Assembly: GCA_949361645.1 (NCBI GenBank)
Contig: OX442427.1
Coordinates: forward strand, 926,003 to 990,002
Direction: 5' to 3'
Origin: Spongilla lacustris
Taxonomy: Eukaryota > Porifera > Demospongiae > Spongillida > Spongillidae
DNA length: 64,000 nucleotides
The notes below the pieces were generated by a model, which worked only from the letters and a program-made list of their open reading frames with translations, had not been told where the DNA came from and did no database searches. Both the position numbers and the translations under genes were made by a program. This document shows, piece after piece, positions 29,195 through 42,230 of the stretch (position 1 is the first letter of the stretch; the number at the start of each line of letters is the position of its first letter).

Positions 29195-30991
29195 TTTGTG
29201 TGTGTGTGTATGTTGTGTGTGTGTATATGTTGTGTGTGTGTATGTTGTGTGTGTATGTTGTGTGTGTGTGTGCGTGTATGTTGTGTGTGTATTTGTGTGT
29301 GTGTGTGCGTGTATGTTGTGTGTGTGTATGTTGTGTGTGTATGTTGGTGTGTGTGTGCGTGTATGTTGTGTGTGTGTATGTTGTGTGCGTGTATGTTGTG
29401 TGTGTGTATGTTGTGTGTGTGTATGTTATGTGTGTGTATGTTGTGTGTGTATGTTGTGTGTGTGTGTGTGCGTGTATGTTGTGTGTATGTATGTTGTGTG
29501 TGTATGTTGTGTGTGTATGTTGTGTGTGTGTGTGCATGTGTGTATGTGTGTGTATGTTTGTATGTATATGTGTGTGTGCATATATGTGTGTGTGTGTGTG
29601 ATGTGCCAGGAAATGCCATGTAACGTTGGTATAACTAGTGCATAGTCAGGCTATAATAACTAAGAGATTCCTGCGCGATAGTTTTATAAATTTTGATATT
29701 CAAAACAACATGAATAGAAAAGTAAAAGAAGACACAAAAACACCAGCAGACTTTTTATTGATAACAGATTTTGAGCTTTAAGTAAAATTAATTATGTTAA
29801 TATTGAAGTTTTGGAACTTGAAATCAATAATGCTCCACTGCGTATTGATTTCTTGAGCTACTTATTATGATTGCTAACCTTAATAATCTTGAATAACTTT
29901 AGTAATAGAGGGCTTTGAATATGTTTGTTTTTGTTTTAATCGATTTCTAGTATTTCTAGAATAGCTGTAATGTATATTATGTGGTTAATTGATTTCAATC
30001 CTGGGTTATACTGATTTAAAAGTATTGTGTTCGTTTGCGGACACCTGGTATACTGTGGTCTGTGCACATTTGAATGTAAAGAAGTGTTTCTGTTTAGGTT
30101 CATGTGAAGGTAGGTGAGGAGGAGTGGTCTGTTCACAGACGCTATGCTGAGTTTAGGGAATTTCACTCTCAAGTACGTGACCTTGGGGTCTTAGAACTAC
30201 ATTTATGTGATTTTATTTCATTATATGGTGTTGGTGGATCTAGCTTGTCAGGGTCCTCCCAGAAATGGGTTTTTTTGAGTTTCCTCCAAAAAGAACACTT
30301 GGTAGCAAGGTGAGTCCAAATGAAATGCTGGAGTAATCGTGTGCATATGTTGTGGTGTACTGTGAGTGTTTGTGCATTATTGTGATGTACTGTGAGTGTT
30401 TGTGCATATTGTGGTGTACTGTGAGTGTTTGTGCATATTGTGGTGTACTGTGAGTGTTTGTGCATATTGTGATGTACTGTGAGCGTTTGTGCATATTGTG
30501 ATGTACTGTGAGTGTTTGTGCATATTGTGATGTACTGTGAGTGTTTGTGCATATTGTGGTGTACTGTGAGTGTTTGTGCATATTGTGGTGTACTGTGAGC
30601 GTTTGTGCATATTGTGATGTACTGTGAGTGTTTGTGCATATTGTGATGTACTGTGAGCGTTTGTGCATATTGGCTTTTGCAGAGTGTACAGGTTGTGGAG
30701 GAGAGGAGGCAGCGTTTGCAGGAATACTTGAAATATGTATTCTACACCTGCTGCACAACGGTTATTTCAAGGAGGAAGGATAAGGCCCCGGAACCTATTA
30801 TTAATGAACAAAAAGTTTCGAAAGCCGATCTTATCGAAGTTCTACCATTTTTCAAGTACGTTGTTTGGGGGGGGGGGGGGGGGGGGGGGCAATGCAGCAC
30901 TCGCTTGTACTATGTTATGTTATTTTGCCACAGAGAAGATGCAGCTTCGCCGCCAGAGACAAATCTTTCACCTACATACAGTGGTCTATAA
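24890..30991 (+). CDS. SNX29: Sorting nexin 29-like RUN/PX protein
   Basis: Nineteen exons: 24890-24899, 24963-25012, 25072-25124, 25177-25351, 25603-25786, 26025-26095, 26167 to between 26304 and 26454, 26510-26847, 27063-27154, 27632-27748, 27840-27937, 28077-28156, 28600-28716, 28931-28965, 29081-29150, 30098-30172, 30244-30309, 30683-30855 and 30934-30991. An N-terminal RUN domain is marked by [12 protein letters not shown] and [14 protein letters not shown] coiled coil follows ([33 protein letters not shown]), then a PX domain with [21 protein letters not shown] and [15 protein letters not shown]29 proteins are membrane-trafficking factors that bind phosphoinositides. Exon 1 is 10 nt and needs a GC donor (AAG|GCAAGT). 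The exon 4 to exon 5 join is one base out of phase as read (CAG at 25351, GT at 25603), so an unseen microexon, another splice site or an assembly error lies there. Confidence 0.92.
25376..25560. repeat. (CA)n-rich tract in SNX29 intron 4
   Basis: CA dinucleotides with CG and TA interruptions. Fills most of the intron before the exon starting at 25603. Confidence 0.92.
25826..26022. repeat. (CA)n-rich tract in SNX29 intron 5
   Basis: CA with frequent TA steps, ending in a pure CA run that abuts the acceptor at 26024. Confidence 0.92.
26293..26463 (+). repeat. 15-bp in-frame Glu/Gly repeat carrying serial splice donors
   Basis: Eleven units of GAAGGTGGGGAGGGT or GAAGGTGAGGAGGGT, each encoding Glu/Gly only. 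Every unit contains GAAG|GTG. Those at 26305, 26365 and 26395 read GAAG|GTGAGG, a strong donor. The downstream exon (26510) needs a one-base donor phase (G|AT), which any unit supplies, so exon 7 can end at different units without changing frame. Confidence 0.85.
27155..27460. repeat. (TG)n-rich tract in SNX29 intron 9
   Basis: TG dinucleotides with scattered interruptions, beginning at the donor after 27154. Confidence 0.9.
28169..28576. repeat. 15-bp minisatellite, about 27 copies, in SNX29 intron 12
   Basis: Unit CTGATGGGGGTATAT. The 3' third switches to CTGATGGGAGTATGT, a graded variant pattern. It reads as open hexa- or pentapeptide repeats on both strands only because 15 is divisible by 3. 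It lies wholly between two well-defined exons. Confidence 0.95.
28722..28848. repeat. About 18-bp TG-rich array in SNX29 intron 13
   Basis: Six to seven imperfect units of GAGGGTGTGGGTACATGT, directly after the exon ending at 28716. Confidence 0.85.
29151..29600. repeat. (TG)n-rich tract with TATGT steps in SNX29 intron 15
   Basis: Starts at the donor after 29150 as pure GT, then breaks into TGTATGTTGTGTG variants. The rest of the intron to 30097 is AT-rich unique sequence. Confidence 0.92.
30345..30671. repeat. 29-bp minisatellite, about 11 copies, in SNX29 intron 17
   Basis: Unit GATGTACTGTGAGTGTTTGT then GCATATTGT, with G/A alternation at the second base and AGT/AGC variation. It ends at the acceptor of the exon at 30683. 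Confidence 0.93.
30868..30889. repeat. Poly-G tract in the last SNX29 intron
   Basis: Uninterrupted run of G after the donor at 30855. Confidence 0.9.
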
Positions 30992-31078
30992 AAGATTTAA
31001 ACCAAAAAAAATACGCATTTATCTGTTTGTTGCTCGGTTTGTTGAATTATTTTTGTGTCGTGTACGCGAATACAAGTT

Positions 31079-31088
31079 GCGCATGCGC
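31079..31088. promoter_or_regulatory. NRF1-like palindrome GCGCATGCGC upstream of RPL10
   Basis: Perfect palindrome about 150 bp upstream of the RPL10 start codon. It matches the core of the NRF1 consensus known from vertebrate housekeeping promoters. The same 10-mer occurs at 57261-57270 before another gene. Confidence 0.45.
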
Positions 31089-31239
31089 GTTGGTATCTGT
31101 CTCGTGCGCCAAGGGAGGGCAGGTAATCGGTTGGATACAGTAAAAGGTGAGTATAATCCAGTTTGATCCTGTACGTTTAATGGATAGGAGTCATGATATT
31201 GTGCGGGAATGTATTTAAAGTAATGTCTTTTTCGACTAG

Positions 31240-33176
<1,937 letters not shown>

Positions 33177-34090
33177 AAAAACATTTGTGAATATGAATGT
33201 CATTGTGATATCGCCCCCCGACTTTCTTAACATGGGTAATTGAAGTGAGACGTATTACGATATTTTGACGTAGCCACACCCGTCGTGCGTTCATTGAAAA
33301 GTTGGGCATTTATCTCGTCCCTATCCCCTGCTGGGGACAGGCACCTGAACCCTAGTTTCTGCATGGTAATGGAATGTGGCTTATCCTTCATCCGTGTAAG
33401 CTCACTGAATGAATATATCTGTCAGGCGTCCTTCGATGACTAAAACAGTATAATTTTCATCTTTGTTGTATTTACATTCGCGAGAAGAGAGGGCCGAGAC
33501 TAAACGCGCTTTATTTTGAGCTGTTCGTGTCAATAGGCTTTTTTGAGAAATCCGCCCGGCCAAATGCTTTTAGAAACGTGTACTCAAGAGACGGCTGTAT
33601 TTGGTTCCGTCATAGATATTAATATCTTCTAATATCTATGGTTCCTTATTTTCTGCGCGTCGTGCCAATGCTTTGGAAAGGGCAGATTTTTTACGTAGCG
33701 AAGTGGTCCTTGTATGAAACACACGTGTACACATAGGACCTACTAATAGTAATGTTTCCATTGTCTTCGTGTGTCAAATTTATACATATGGGTGTGGCGC
33801 ACGTGCATTTTCATTAGTTACATGGTCCCGAGTAATAACCGTGTCGTTCTTTAACCAGAAAATAAGCCCCAGCATGCAAACTATGATCGCTCTTTGAGTA
33901 GGAGAAGTTTTAAAAACCATCTACCGGGCGGGTTTCGAGAAAAATCGATTGCCGCTTGAGCACTTAATGAAGACAATAAAAGGCGTGCCTTCAGTAGTCA
34001 CACGGGCAATTATGGGCCAAAGAAGAACGTACTTTGACTGTGCGTATCATTCTTTTTAATTACGAAATTGGTTATGGAATAGCTCAAAAT
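33177..34090. other. Intergenic region after RPL10
   Basis: Unique AT-rich sequence with a 30-bp palindrome at 33611-33640 (CATAGATATTA arms). No exon recognised. Confidence 0.5.
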
Positions 34091-34099
34091 TATAATGGT

Positions 34100-35420
34100 T
34101 GAGTCGGTTGTGTAGAAGAAGCAAAAGAGCTCTTTAAAGATCATGGTATGATTGTTGTATCAGTCCATGGGGTGATTGGGGATAAGGACAGTCAAAAGTC
34201 ATATATCCATGGGAAGGTGGATGGCTGGGTGAAGTGTGTGCAACAGCTATCACATGCTTCTACCAAGGCACCTCAAGCAGCATTTGCTAGCATGACAAAG
34301 TCACTTCAGTGTGAATGGGGCTTCATCATACAAAGGGTAGTGCCGGATTGCAGTGATGAATTCATAGTACTACAAGACACAATCAAGAAGTGTTCTTTGC
34401 CTGCCTTGTTTGATGGAAGCCTATCTGATGCTGAACTGCAGCTGTTTGCGCTGCCAACACGCCTAGCAGGTCTAGGAGTACCTTGACCCTACATCTATAC
34501 CAACAGAGATCTTCAAAACATCTAAACAAGGCACAGCTGTTATTGCCAATGCCTTAATAGGTAAGGATACATTTTGCCAAGTTAGTCATCTGGATGCACT
34601 CAATGAGGCCAGACAGATGCACCGTAAAGTTCAAGAGAATTTACACCAGTCCAGCTTGGAGTCCATTCTAGCAAAGTTCCCACATGAGCGACAGAGATCA
34701 ATACGAAGGGCAATAAAAGGTACAACATCAGCTTGGCTGAATGTGGGCCCATTAAGAGTTGTCACTTTGACCTAGCACCCTCTCAGTTTAGGAATGGTTT
34801 GGCAATTCGATATCAACAGCAACCTTCCTGTATACCTATCAAGTGTGATGGAGGTATGCATTAGGCTGTAAGACAGGTGGTATTGTCATCCAATGACACA
34901 ACGAAATTTGGGACTGTCTTGGGGTTATGGCTGCTCAAGTATGGAGTCAGGTTGTAAATGTACCAATAGTCAAAGAGGCTGACTCCAAAGCAGATGGACC
35001 AGGATTGAGGGCCGATCTAGGCATTCGAGGTGTTCAGACTCCCCAGGTGGAAGCGTTGTTTGATATAAAGTCATTGACACAGACGTACCATCACACCTGC
35101 ATCGAACACCAGAATCAATTTTGGACACAGGGGCTCTAGAGAAGAATAAGCTATATAAAAAGGCAGTGAAAGATAGGCGAGGTACATTTACTCCTTTTGT
35201 AACATCTGTTGATGGACTTCTCCACAGAACATTTTTTGAAGCACATAGCTACCAGTATAGCAGCAAAATGGCATATGCAGAAACGTGTGCATTTGTCAGA
35301 GCTCGACTTTTATTTGCCCTGGTTCGAGCATCAAGCTTGTGTCTAAGAGGATCTAGGGTAAAGTGGAGGAGTGGACTAGGCTTTGACGATGGGGCATCAC
35401 TTCCTACAATTATGCAATAG
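34100..35420 (+). pseudogene. Decayed retrotransposon reverse-transcriptase C-terminal region (relic 1)
   Basis: Successive frames carry blocks of a reverse-transcriptase C-terminal region that is common in cnidarian and sponge genomes: APQAAFASMTKSLQCEWGF and LFALPTRLAGLGVP (34148-34486), then TSAWLNVGP and QFRNGLAIRY (about 34720-34815), LRADLGIRGVQTPQVEALFD (34927-35139) and RARLLFALVRASSLCLRGSR (35121-35420). Frame changes near 34490, 34860 and 35130 and the lack of the catalytic RT core show a dead fragment. I do not assign a clade (DIRS-like or LINE-like). A related relic lies inverted at 38885-39935. Confidence 0.8.
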
Positions 35421-35837
35421 GCTTTAGCATTTTTTTAGCATTCTTTTTTGTGTCTTTCTTTGAATGTTATTCTTGTTTTGTTATGTATGTTATTATTTAT
35501 TATACATTTAGTAACGATAATGGTTGTGTATTTTAAATTGGTAGTGGCAAACAGCGTCTCTAAACGTAAACCACAAAATAATTAGCTTTACTAGGATCCC
35601 AAACACCAAAATATTCGGATGTGTTCCAATTAGCAAACCTAATGTCCAGCTCGAAACAGCTGTGTCTGATTGGTTTTAAAGTTATTTACATTACGATTGT
35701 GGATGACGTCATACATAATGTGTATATGGAATCAGTGATCGAAATAGATACGCACTGGCAGTCAATAAGCTAAGGAACAGATGGGACCTGTGCAACCTTT
35801 GTTATCAGGTCAACAGGGGAGTGTTGAAGGCATGGCC
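35421..35837. other. Spacer between RT relic 1 and the compound repeat
   Basis: AT-rich; nothing recognised. Confidence 0.4.
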
Positions 35838-36686
35838 CGGAGCCCCTCTGATGCACATGATGGAGGAGCGTAGGAGGGAGAAGGAGAGATGGCAACGAAT
35901 CCAAGCCATGGTTGAACTATATATGTGGTCCCACTTTGCTGATACAGTAGCGAGCGGCTCGCACATCAGGAAAATTAACACCTTCGCAAATCCGGAAAAT
36001 TAAGTACTTCACCTGATTTTAAGGCTCCCAGCGCCTCCCTTGAATTAGATTCAACAGTTTATATTAGGTGTTTGTTAGAATTCATCTCTAACCACCAATG
36101 CTGCACTAAAATCATCGTAATCCGCCCATTTTCTAAATATGAGCCCTGCCTACCTGTACTTCTTACCTTCATCACATATGCATGTACGTAATACCCGCAC
36201 CCTTACCTCCTAGTCAGAATAAGAGCTTCAACCTTGCTTTCTTTCCTTGGTGGAGGGATGGACACAACCCCAAAGAAGGAAACTGTACACTGTTCCTAAA
36301 ATTTTACCTGCGGCACGTGTTCACTTTCTTGATGACACACTTGTGCATGCATAGCTCTACATGCATGTACATCAACTAATCTAAAACAGTATAGTACATG
36401 TACATGTATCTAACGCACCATTTTATTTCTGCTATGCAAGGATGAAAAGCACGGCACAAGAAAAAGGTACAGTGTGTCTTCTTTATGCTCACACCATCAT
36501 GCATTTGCAACATGTCGATGGATATGGTGATTTGGTATGACAAATGCGAACACACTGTAGCAGCAGCATTACATGTCAAAAATGGGATATCAGAAACTGC
36601 TCTATATTTGCCAACCATCCATACGGAGAACACAGATCAATTGTGTTCAGGTCTCTGCATGGCTCATTGAGGTCAATGGACGTTGC

Positions 36687-36784
36687 GGACAAATGTCCGG
36701 CTGTGGAGTGTACGATCAGGTTAGGCTGGCTGCCACGGAATGATCCCCGTGGCAGCCAGCCTAACCAGATCGACATTTGTCCGA
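36687..36784. repeat. Palindromic core of unit 1
   Basis: Arms GATCAGGTTAGGCTGGCTGC and complement around a 6 to 8-bp centre (36714-36771), flanked by a second inverted pair GGACAAATGTC / GACATTTGTCC. Confidence 0.85.
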
Positions 36785-37617
36785 GCCCCTCTGATGCACA
36801 TGATGGAGGAGCGTACCGCCGTAGAAGTGAGAACGAATTCAAACCATGGTTGAACTGTACGTGTGGTCCCACTTTGCCGATACACAGGAAGTTAACACCT
36901 TCGCACATCCGAAAGATTAAGTACATTTATCTGATTTTAAGGCTGTTGGTGTACACAGCACAGCCCCCAGTGCCTCCCCTTGAATTAGATTCAATTATAT
37001 TAGGTGTTTGTTAGAATTTCATCTCTAACCACCAACGCTGCACTAAAATCATAGATCGTTTCGTAATCCGCCCCTTTTCTAAATATTTATCTGAGCCCTG
37101 CCTAGCCCTGCCTACCTGTACTTCTTATCTTCATCACATGTGTACGTAATATCTGCACGCTCACCTCCTAGTCAGAATAAGAGCTTCAACCTTGCTTTCT
37201 TACCTTGGTGGAGGGATGGACACAACCCCAAAGAAGGAACTGTACATGCACTGTTCCTTCAATTTTACCTGCACGTGTTCACTTTCTTGATGACACACTT
37301 GTGCATAGCTCTACATGTACATCAACTAATCTAAAACAGTATAGTACACGTACACGTAACTAACACACCATTTTTTTTCCTGCTGTGCAAGGATGAAAAG
37401 CACGGTACAAGAAAAAGGTACAGGGTGTGGAGTGATGATCTTCTTTATACTCACACCATCATGCATTTGCGACATCTTGATGGATATGATTTGGTATGGC
37501 AAATGTGTACAGTACCATTCAAACTGTAGCAGCAGAAAATATTTAGTACAGTTTTGCCAACCATTCATACAGAAAACAGGCAGATGGACGTTGCGGACAA
37601 ATGTCCGGCTGTGGAGT

Positions 37618-37718
37618 TAGTCTCGCAAGCCAGACGTACTATAACGTGGACTGGGGACTAGCACGAATAGTACTAGCACGAATAGTCCACGTCATAGTAC
37701 GTCTGGCTTGCGAGACTA
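37618..37718. mobile_element. 101-bp MITE with TAGTCTCGCAAGCCAGAC ends (copy 1)
   Basis: Near-perfect terminal inverted repeats of about 45 bp. It interrupts unit 2 of the compound repeat exactly where units 1 and 3 read continuously (CTGTGGAGTG), so the insertion is younger than the duplication. The outer TA pair may be the target duplication. A relative lies at 50643-50787. Confidence 0.8.
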
Positions 37719-37720
37719 CT

Positions 37721-37803
37721 GTGGATTGCGATCAGGTTAGGCTGGCTGCCACGGGGATATCGATGATTCCCGTGGCAGCCAGCCTAACCTGATCGCACTC
37801 CAC
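37721..37803. repeat. Palindromic core of unit 2
   Basis: Same GATCAGGTTAGGCTGGCTGC arms as the unit 1 core, extended to GTGGATTGC / GCACTCCAC. It marks the turning point from direct to inverted copies. Confidence 0.85.
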
Positions 37804-38884
37804 AGACATTTGTCCGCAATACAGGTAGGCAGGGCTAGGCAGGGCTCAGGAAAGAAATGAAATATCTAGAAAGGGGGCGGATTACGAAGCGATCTATGAT
37901 ATTAGTGCAGCGTTGGTGGTTAGAGATTAATTCTAATAAACACCTAATATAAACTGTTGAATCTAATTCAAGAGAGGTGAGTGTACTTAACTTTCCGGAT
38001 GTGCGAAGGTGTAACTTCCTGTGTTTTGCCATCTTTCCTTCTCCCTCCTACGCTCCTCCATCATGTGCATCAGAGGGGCTCGGGCAAAATGTCTGTGGAG
38101 TGCGATCAGGTTAGGCTGGCTGCCACGGGGATGTATACTCTTTGTCCGCAACGTCCATCTGCCTCAATGAGCCAGAGACCTGAACGCAATTGACCAGTGT
38201 TCTGTATGCATGGTTGGCAAAACTGTCTTAAATAGAAAGCGTTTTCACTGAGGTGTCCCCATTTTTGACATGTGTAGCAATGCTGCAGCTACAGTTGTAC
38301 GTTTGTATGGTACCATACATATTTGTCATACCAAATCACCATATCCATCAACATGTTGCAAATGCATGATGGTGTGAGTATAAAGAAGACCATCACTCCA
38401 CACACTGTACCTTTTTCTTGTGTCGTGCTTTTCATCCTTGCACAGCAGAAAAAAATGGTGTGTTAGATACGTGTACATGTACTATACTATTTTAGATTAG
38501 TTGATGTATATGTAGAGCTATGCACAAGTGTGTCATCAAGAAAGTGAACACGTGCAGGTAAAATTGAAGGAACAGTGTACAGTTTCCTTCTTTGGGGTTG
38601 TGTCCATCCCTCCACCAAGGTAAGAAAGCAAGGTTGAAGCTCTTATTCTGACTAGGAGGTGAGCATGCAGGTATTACGTACACATGTAATGAAGGTAAGA
38701 AGTACAGGTAGGCAGGGCTAGGCAGGGCTCAGATAAATATTTAGAAAAGGGGCGGATTACGAAACGATCTATGATTTTAGTGCAGCGTTGGTGGTTAGAG
38801 ATGAAATTCTAACAAACACCTAATATAAACTGTGAATCTAATTCAAGAGAGCTTTCTTAATTCTCCTGATATGCTAAGGTGTTA

Positions 38885-39935
38885 ATTTAGCCGCTATACT
38901 GTAGCTGGGCAGCGATACGTTTGTAAACCACTGTGGCCTCCCTTCCTAAGCCTCCAGTGGCAGAGAAAATGAGTGGGGTGAAGGAGGCATGCTCAACTTC
39001 GAGGAGTTCTTTGCTCATAGGTTCGCTTCTTTGAGGCCTTGTGAGAATGGTAGCAGGCAGATACTTAAGGTCGTCTATTTGAGAAGGCGTAGGGATTGAA
39101 AACCTTTACGTCAAAGAATGCCCTCTCAAAACGACTCCCACAGAATCCATCAGCTGCTACATCAAGTTGAGCGCCATCCTAGAAGATGGCTGAGGCAGAA
39201 GTGGGAACGAGTGGAATTCATCCTCACCTATGATGGGTTGTAGGTGAGGCTCAACTGAACCATTTGTGGCAAATTTCTGAAGGGAGATAAGCTGTATAGT
39301 CCCTGATCATGGGCATGTTGGCAGGCTACCAGCCATGCTTAAGAGCTCTGAGTAGTGCATCTCGTGAAGGGTAAACCCATACTCCTCTATAGGGAGCACT
39401 GTAAGCCAGCTGGATGCTCCTTTTTCCTGACATAGGTCCATCGCTAATTGGAGATTGGAATGCAGCATGGCTCTGAGCTGAGTGGTGGTAGTACTGTGTC
39501 TGTTGAGCTTCAACTTTTTTACTTACTTCCTTTATTACTATATTTTGCTCTAGGACTATTTCATCAGTGCAGTCATAGTTGTAAGACAAGAGATTGTTTA
39601 CTAGTGCCTGAGAAATGAGACTGCATGGAAGAGTGGAATTCAGACTGGGATAAAGTGGAAGAGTTTATTAAACCCATTCCACCTAATCTATATAGCAGGC
39701 AGGCAGGGTAAACAACTCTTTCTCTCAGTGTCAGAAGGGGTATTGGCCTGTGAGGTTGGGTATCAGTATAGAACAGATGATATCTTCAAGTGGCTGCATT
39801 TAGGTGACTGAAGACCATCTGCTTGAAAAGCCATGGGTGAAGGCAGCATAGTCTGCATGAGGATTGTTAGCTGCCAAGTTGAGGCTAGCTGGTTGAGCTC
39901 CTGTGCCCAACCCTCAATCTTTCTTTTAATGTTGT
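38885..39935 (-). pseudogene. Decayed retrotransposon reverse-transcriptase C-terminal region (relic 2)
   Basis: Minus-strand blocks in shifting frames: NPHADYAAFTHGFSSRW (about 39850-39800), LSYNYDCTDE (about 39590), CQEKGASSWLTVLPIEEYGF (about 39435-39375) and EVEHASFTPLIFSATGGLGR (about 39005-38945). Several frameshifts and stops. It belongs to the same broad family as relic 1 but a different subfamily. It is cut off at the junction with the compound inverted repeat. Confidence 0.8.
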
Positions 39936-40680
39936 ACAAATGTGGAAGTGCCTAGTGCAGCTCTGAGGTGTGGTCTCCCTTCAACAGTGATAGTGATCTG
40001 GGTGTCATGGCAGGCAGTGAGGGCAGCAGCATGATGATATTGCTTTGCTACAAGGCATGTTTCATGCTTGTCCCACCAGGTGCTAAGGTGGCGAATGAGA
40101 GGATGACAAGGGTATACAAGGGTATACATGGGTATACAAGGGCATGGCAAGAGAATCACCCTCTTGAAACTACTGGGCCATGATGTAATTATGTACTAAT
40201 TTATTTAAATGCTTCATAGTCCTGACAAATATACTACATATTAGTCTGTTGTAACTGATACTGACAATTCTGCCTGGAAACAGATTAAACCCAAGTCAGT
40301 GTCCCCCATCTGCCCATCTCATTAAACCAAGTCCACTTGTCCATGCAATTCACCTGTGGACCTCTTGAACACAAACTACTGGATGCCTTATGCATATATG
40401 ATGGAAAAGGTTATTCGTAACCCCATGTTTGAGAACAGGGTTTTCCCCATTTGTATGCCAGGTTGGCTGTTATCCTTTTTTTTTTTAAAAGTGCTCTGTG
40501 TAAATCCATCCACTGACACCACTAGTGGTTTGAAGTTTCACACCTTCAACTTCTAGTTAACATCAAGTCTGTCAGAAATGAGCAACGTACTCGGCGCGGC
40601 GCCTAAATTCGTTCACCATAGATACTGTATGCCATTATCTAATAATACATGTAGTTTCACCAAGGACTTCATTACCGGTG
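39936..40680. other. Intergenic region before the adaptor gene
   Basis: Short GGGTATACAAGG-type direct repeats near 40108-40143. No confident exon. Confidence 0.4.
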
Positions 40681-40682
40681 AC

Positions 40683-40690
40683 TATAAAAG
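40683..40690 (+). promoter_or_regulatory. TATA box of the adaptor gene
   Basis: TATAAAAG, about 95 bp upstream of the start codon at 40781. The only well-placed TATA motif I found at a gene in this window. Confidence 0.5.
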
Positions 40691-40780
40691 AGGTGTAAAC
40701 GTATGGACGCGTAATTGGGTAAAGGGCTCTACCATTGCGGTACGCTCCAGCATTCCAAACAATTAACTAAACGTTACAAG

Positions 40781-42164
40781 ATGGCCTTGCCTCCTTCACC
40801 TGTCCTTGTGACGAAGCTGAAAGACGGAATTGAAGGTAAGAAAGTGATACAAACGAAGTGTCTTTTTATAAATTCCTGCCAATACTGCACACACCTGCAC
40901 GATTTGTACACACCCAGAGACGATCGTCTTTCTTCGTACGCTCGAGGGTGCTAAACTGTCAGCTGTTATAGAGCGAAGAAGAAAGGGATTGCTTGACCAA
41001 CTATTAGGTCTCGTTGGTGACACCATAAAGGAGACTCCGCCTAGCTACGAGCCCAAAGATACAGAGGCCACCAATGCAGGCTCCAAGGACGACGCAAACA
41101 AAGCGGCACGCCCTGGCTCGGCTGGTTTGGACAAGAAATCGCCCGCAAGTACATCGCCAGAAAAATCTGTAGCGAAACAGCCTGAAAGCACGGCTACGCT
41201 TGATAAGAAGCAACAGCCTGAAAAGGCGGCCACGCTTGATAAGAAGCAGCCTGAAAAGACGGCCACGCTTGATAAGAAGCAGCCTGAAAAGACGGTTACG
41301 CTTGATAAGAAGCAGCAACCTGAAAAAACGGCTACGGAACCATCAGAAAACTCAGACCATTTATCTGCACCTCTAGTCGCTAGTAGCAAGGCGTCGCCTA
41401 TACTTGGTAAGAAGAACAACAAACCTGTCAACAATCCTGATAATACGGCGCCTTCAGTTTCCGCAAAGGAAACGCCTCAGACCCCCAAGAAGTCTTCGGC
41501 AGAAGCACAAGTGCCCGGAGAGGTACAGAGCGCAACAGCGGAAACGCCCGAACCAGCCACTGAAAATAACGAAGGCCGTGACTCACCGTCAGCAAAGAAC
41601 AAAAAGCCTGGCAAGAATATGTTTGGCGGAGTTAAGGGCATCTTTGGGGGTAAAAAGCGGGATCGCGACAGCGTAGCACCTTCCGAAGCACCTGGAGAAC
41701 CAAGCGCACCTCAGGAATCCGCAGCCACGCCTCCGGAGCCCCCTATAGCTGAGGAACAATGTCAAGACTACGCTACCCCTGTGTATACGCGTCCGAACGA
41801 CAGCACAGAGCTGCAAGGGAAGCTAACCGGTCACCTGGAAAGGCAGGTGAAAGGTAAGTTCGGCAGCACCAACTGGACCAAGCAGCTAGTGGTTATCAAG
41901 GACGACTCCATCGTTGTTGACATGAAGACAATACCTCTGTCAGGCTGCACAGTCAAAGACAAAGGCTCCACAGGGTTCAAGCTTACCATGCCAGATTCAG
42001 AGTATGTTGTGCTGCGGACCGAAAACGAGGAGGCACGTAGGCGTTGGGTGGCAGCTGTGGCAGAGGTCATCGCAGCTTGCACACCCGTTGAAGAGGTGTC
42101 AGCAGCAGTGGAGCAAGAAAAAGGTAAATATGGCCTGTATTGCTAGGGGGATTCTGAAGTGATG

Positions 42165-42230
<66 letters not shown>

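Larger units (their letters stand above)
35838..38885. mobile_element. Compound inverted repeat of about 0.95-kb units
   Basis: A block starting AGCCCCTCTGATGCACATGA occurs at 35838 and 36783 on the + strand and at about 38086 on the - strand. A second block (GGTGGAGGGATGGACACAAC) occurs at about 36251, 37208 and, inverted, 38615. So two direct units (35838-36783 and 36783-37803) face an inverted, partly duplicated set (37804-38885), with palindromic cores at the junctions. No intact coding region. This is best explained as a non-autonomous fold-back element that amplified locally. Confidence 0.75.
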
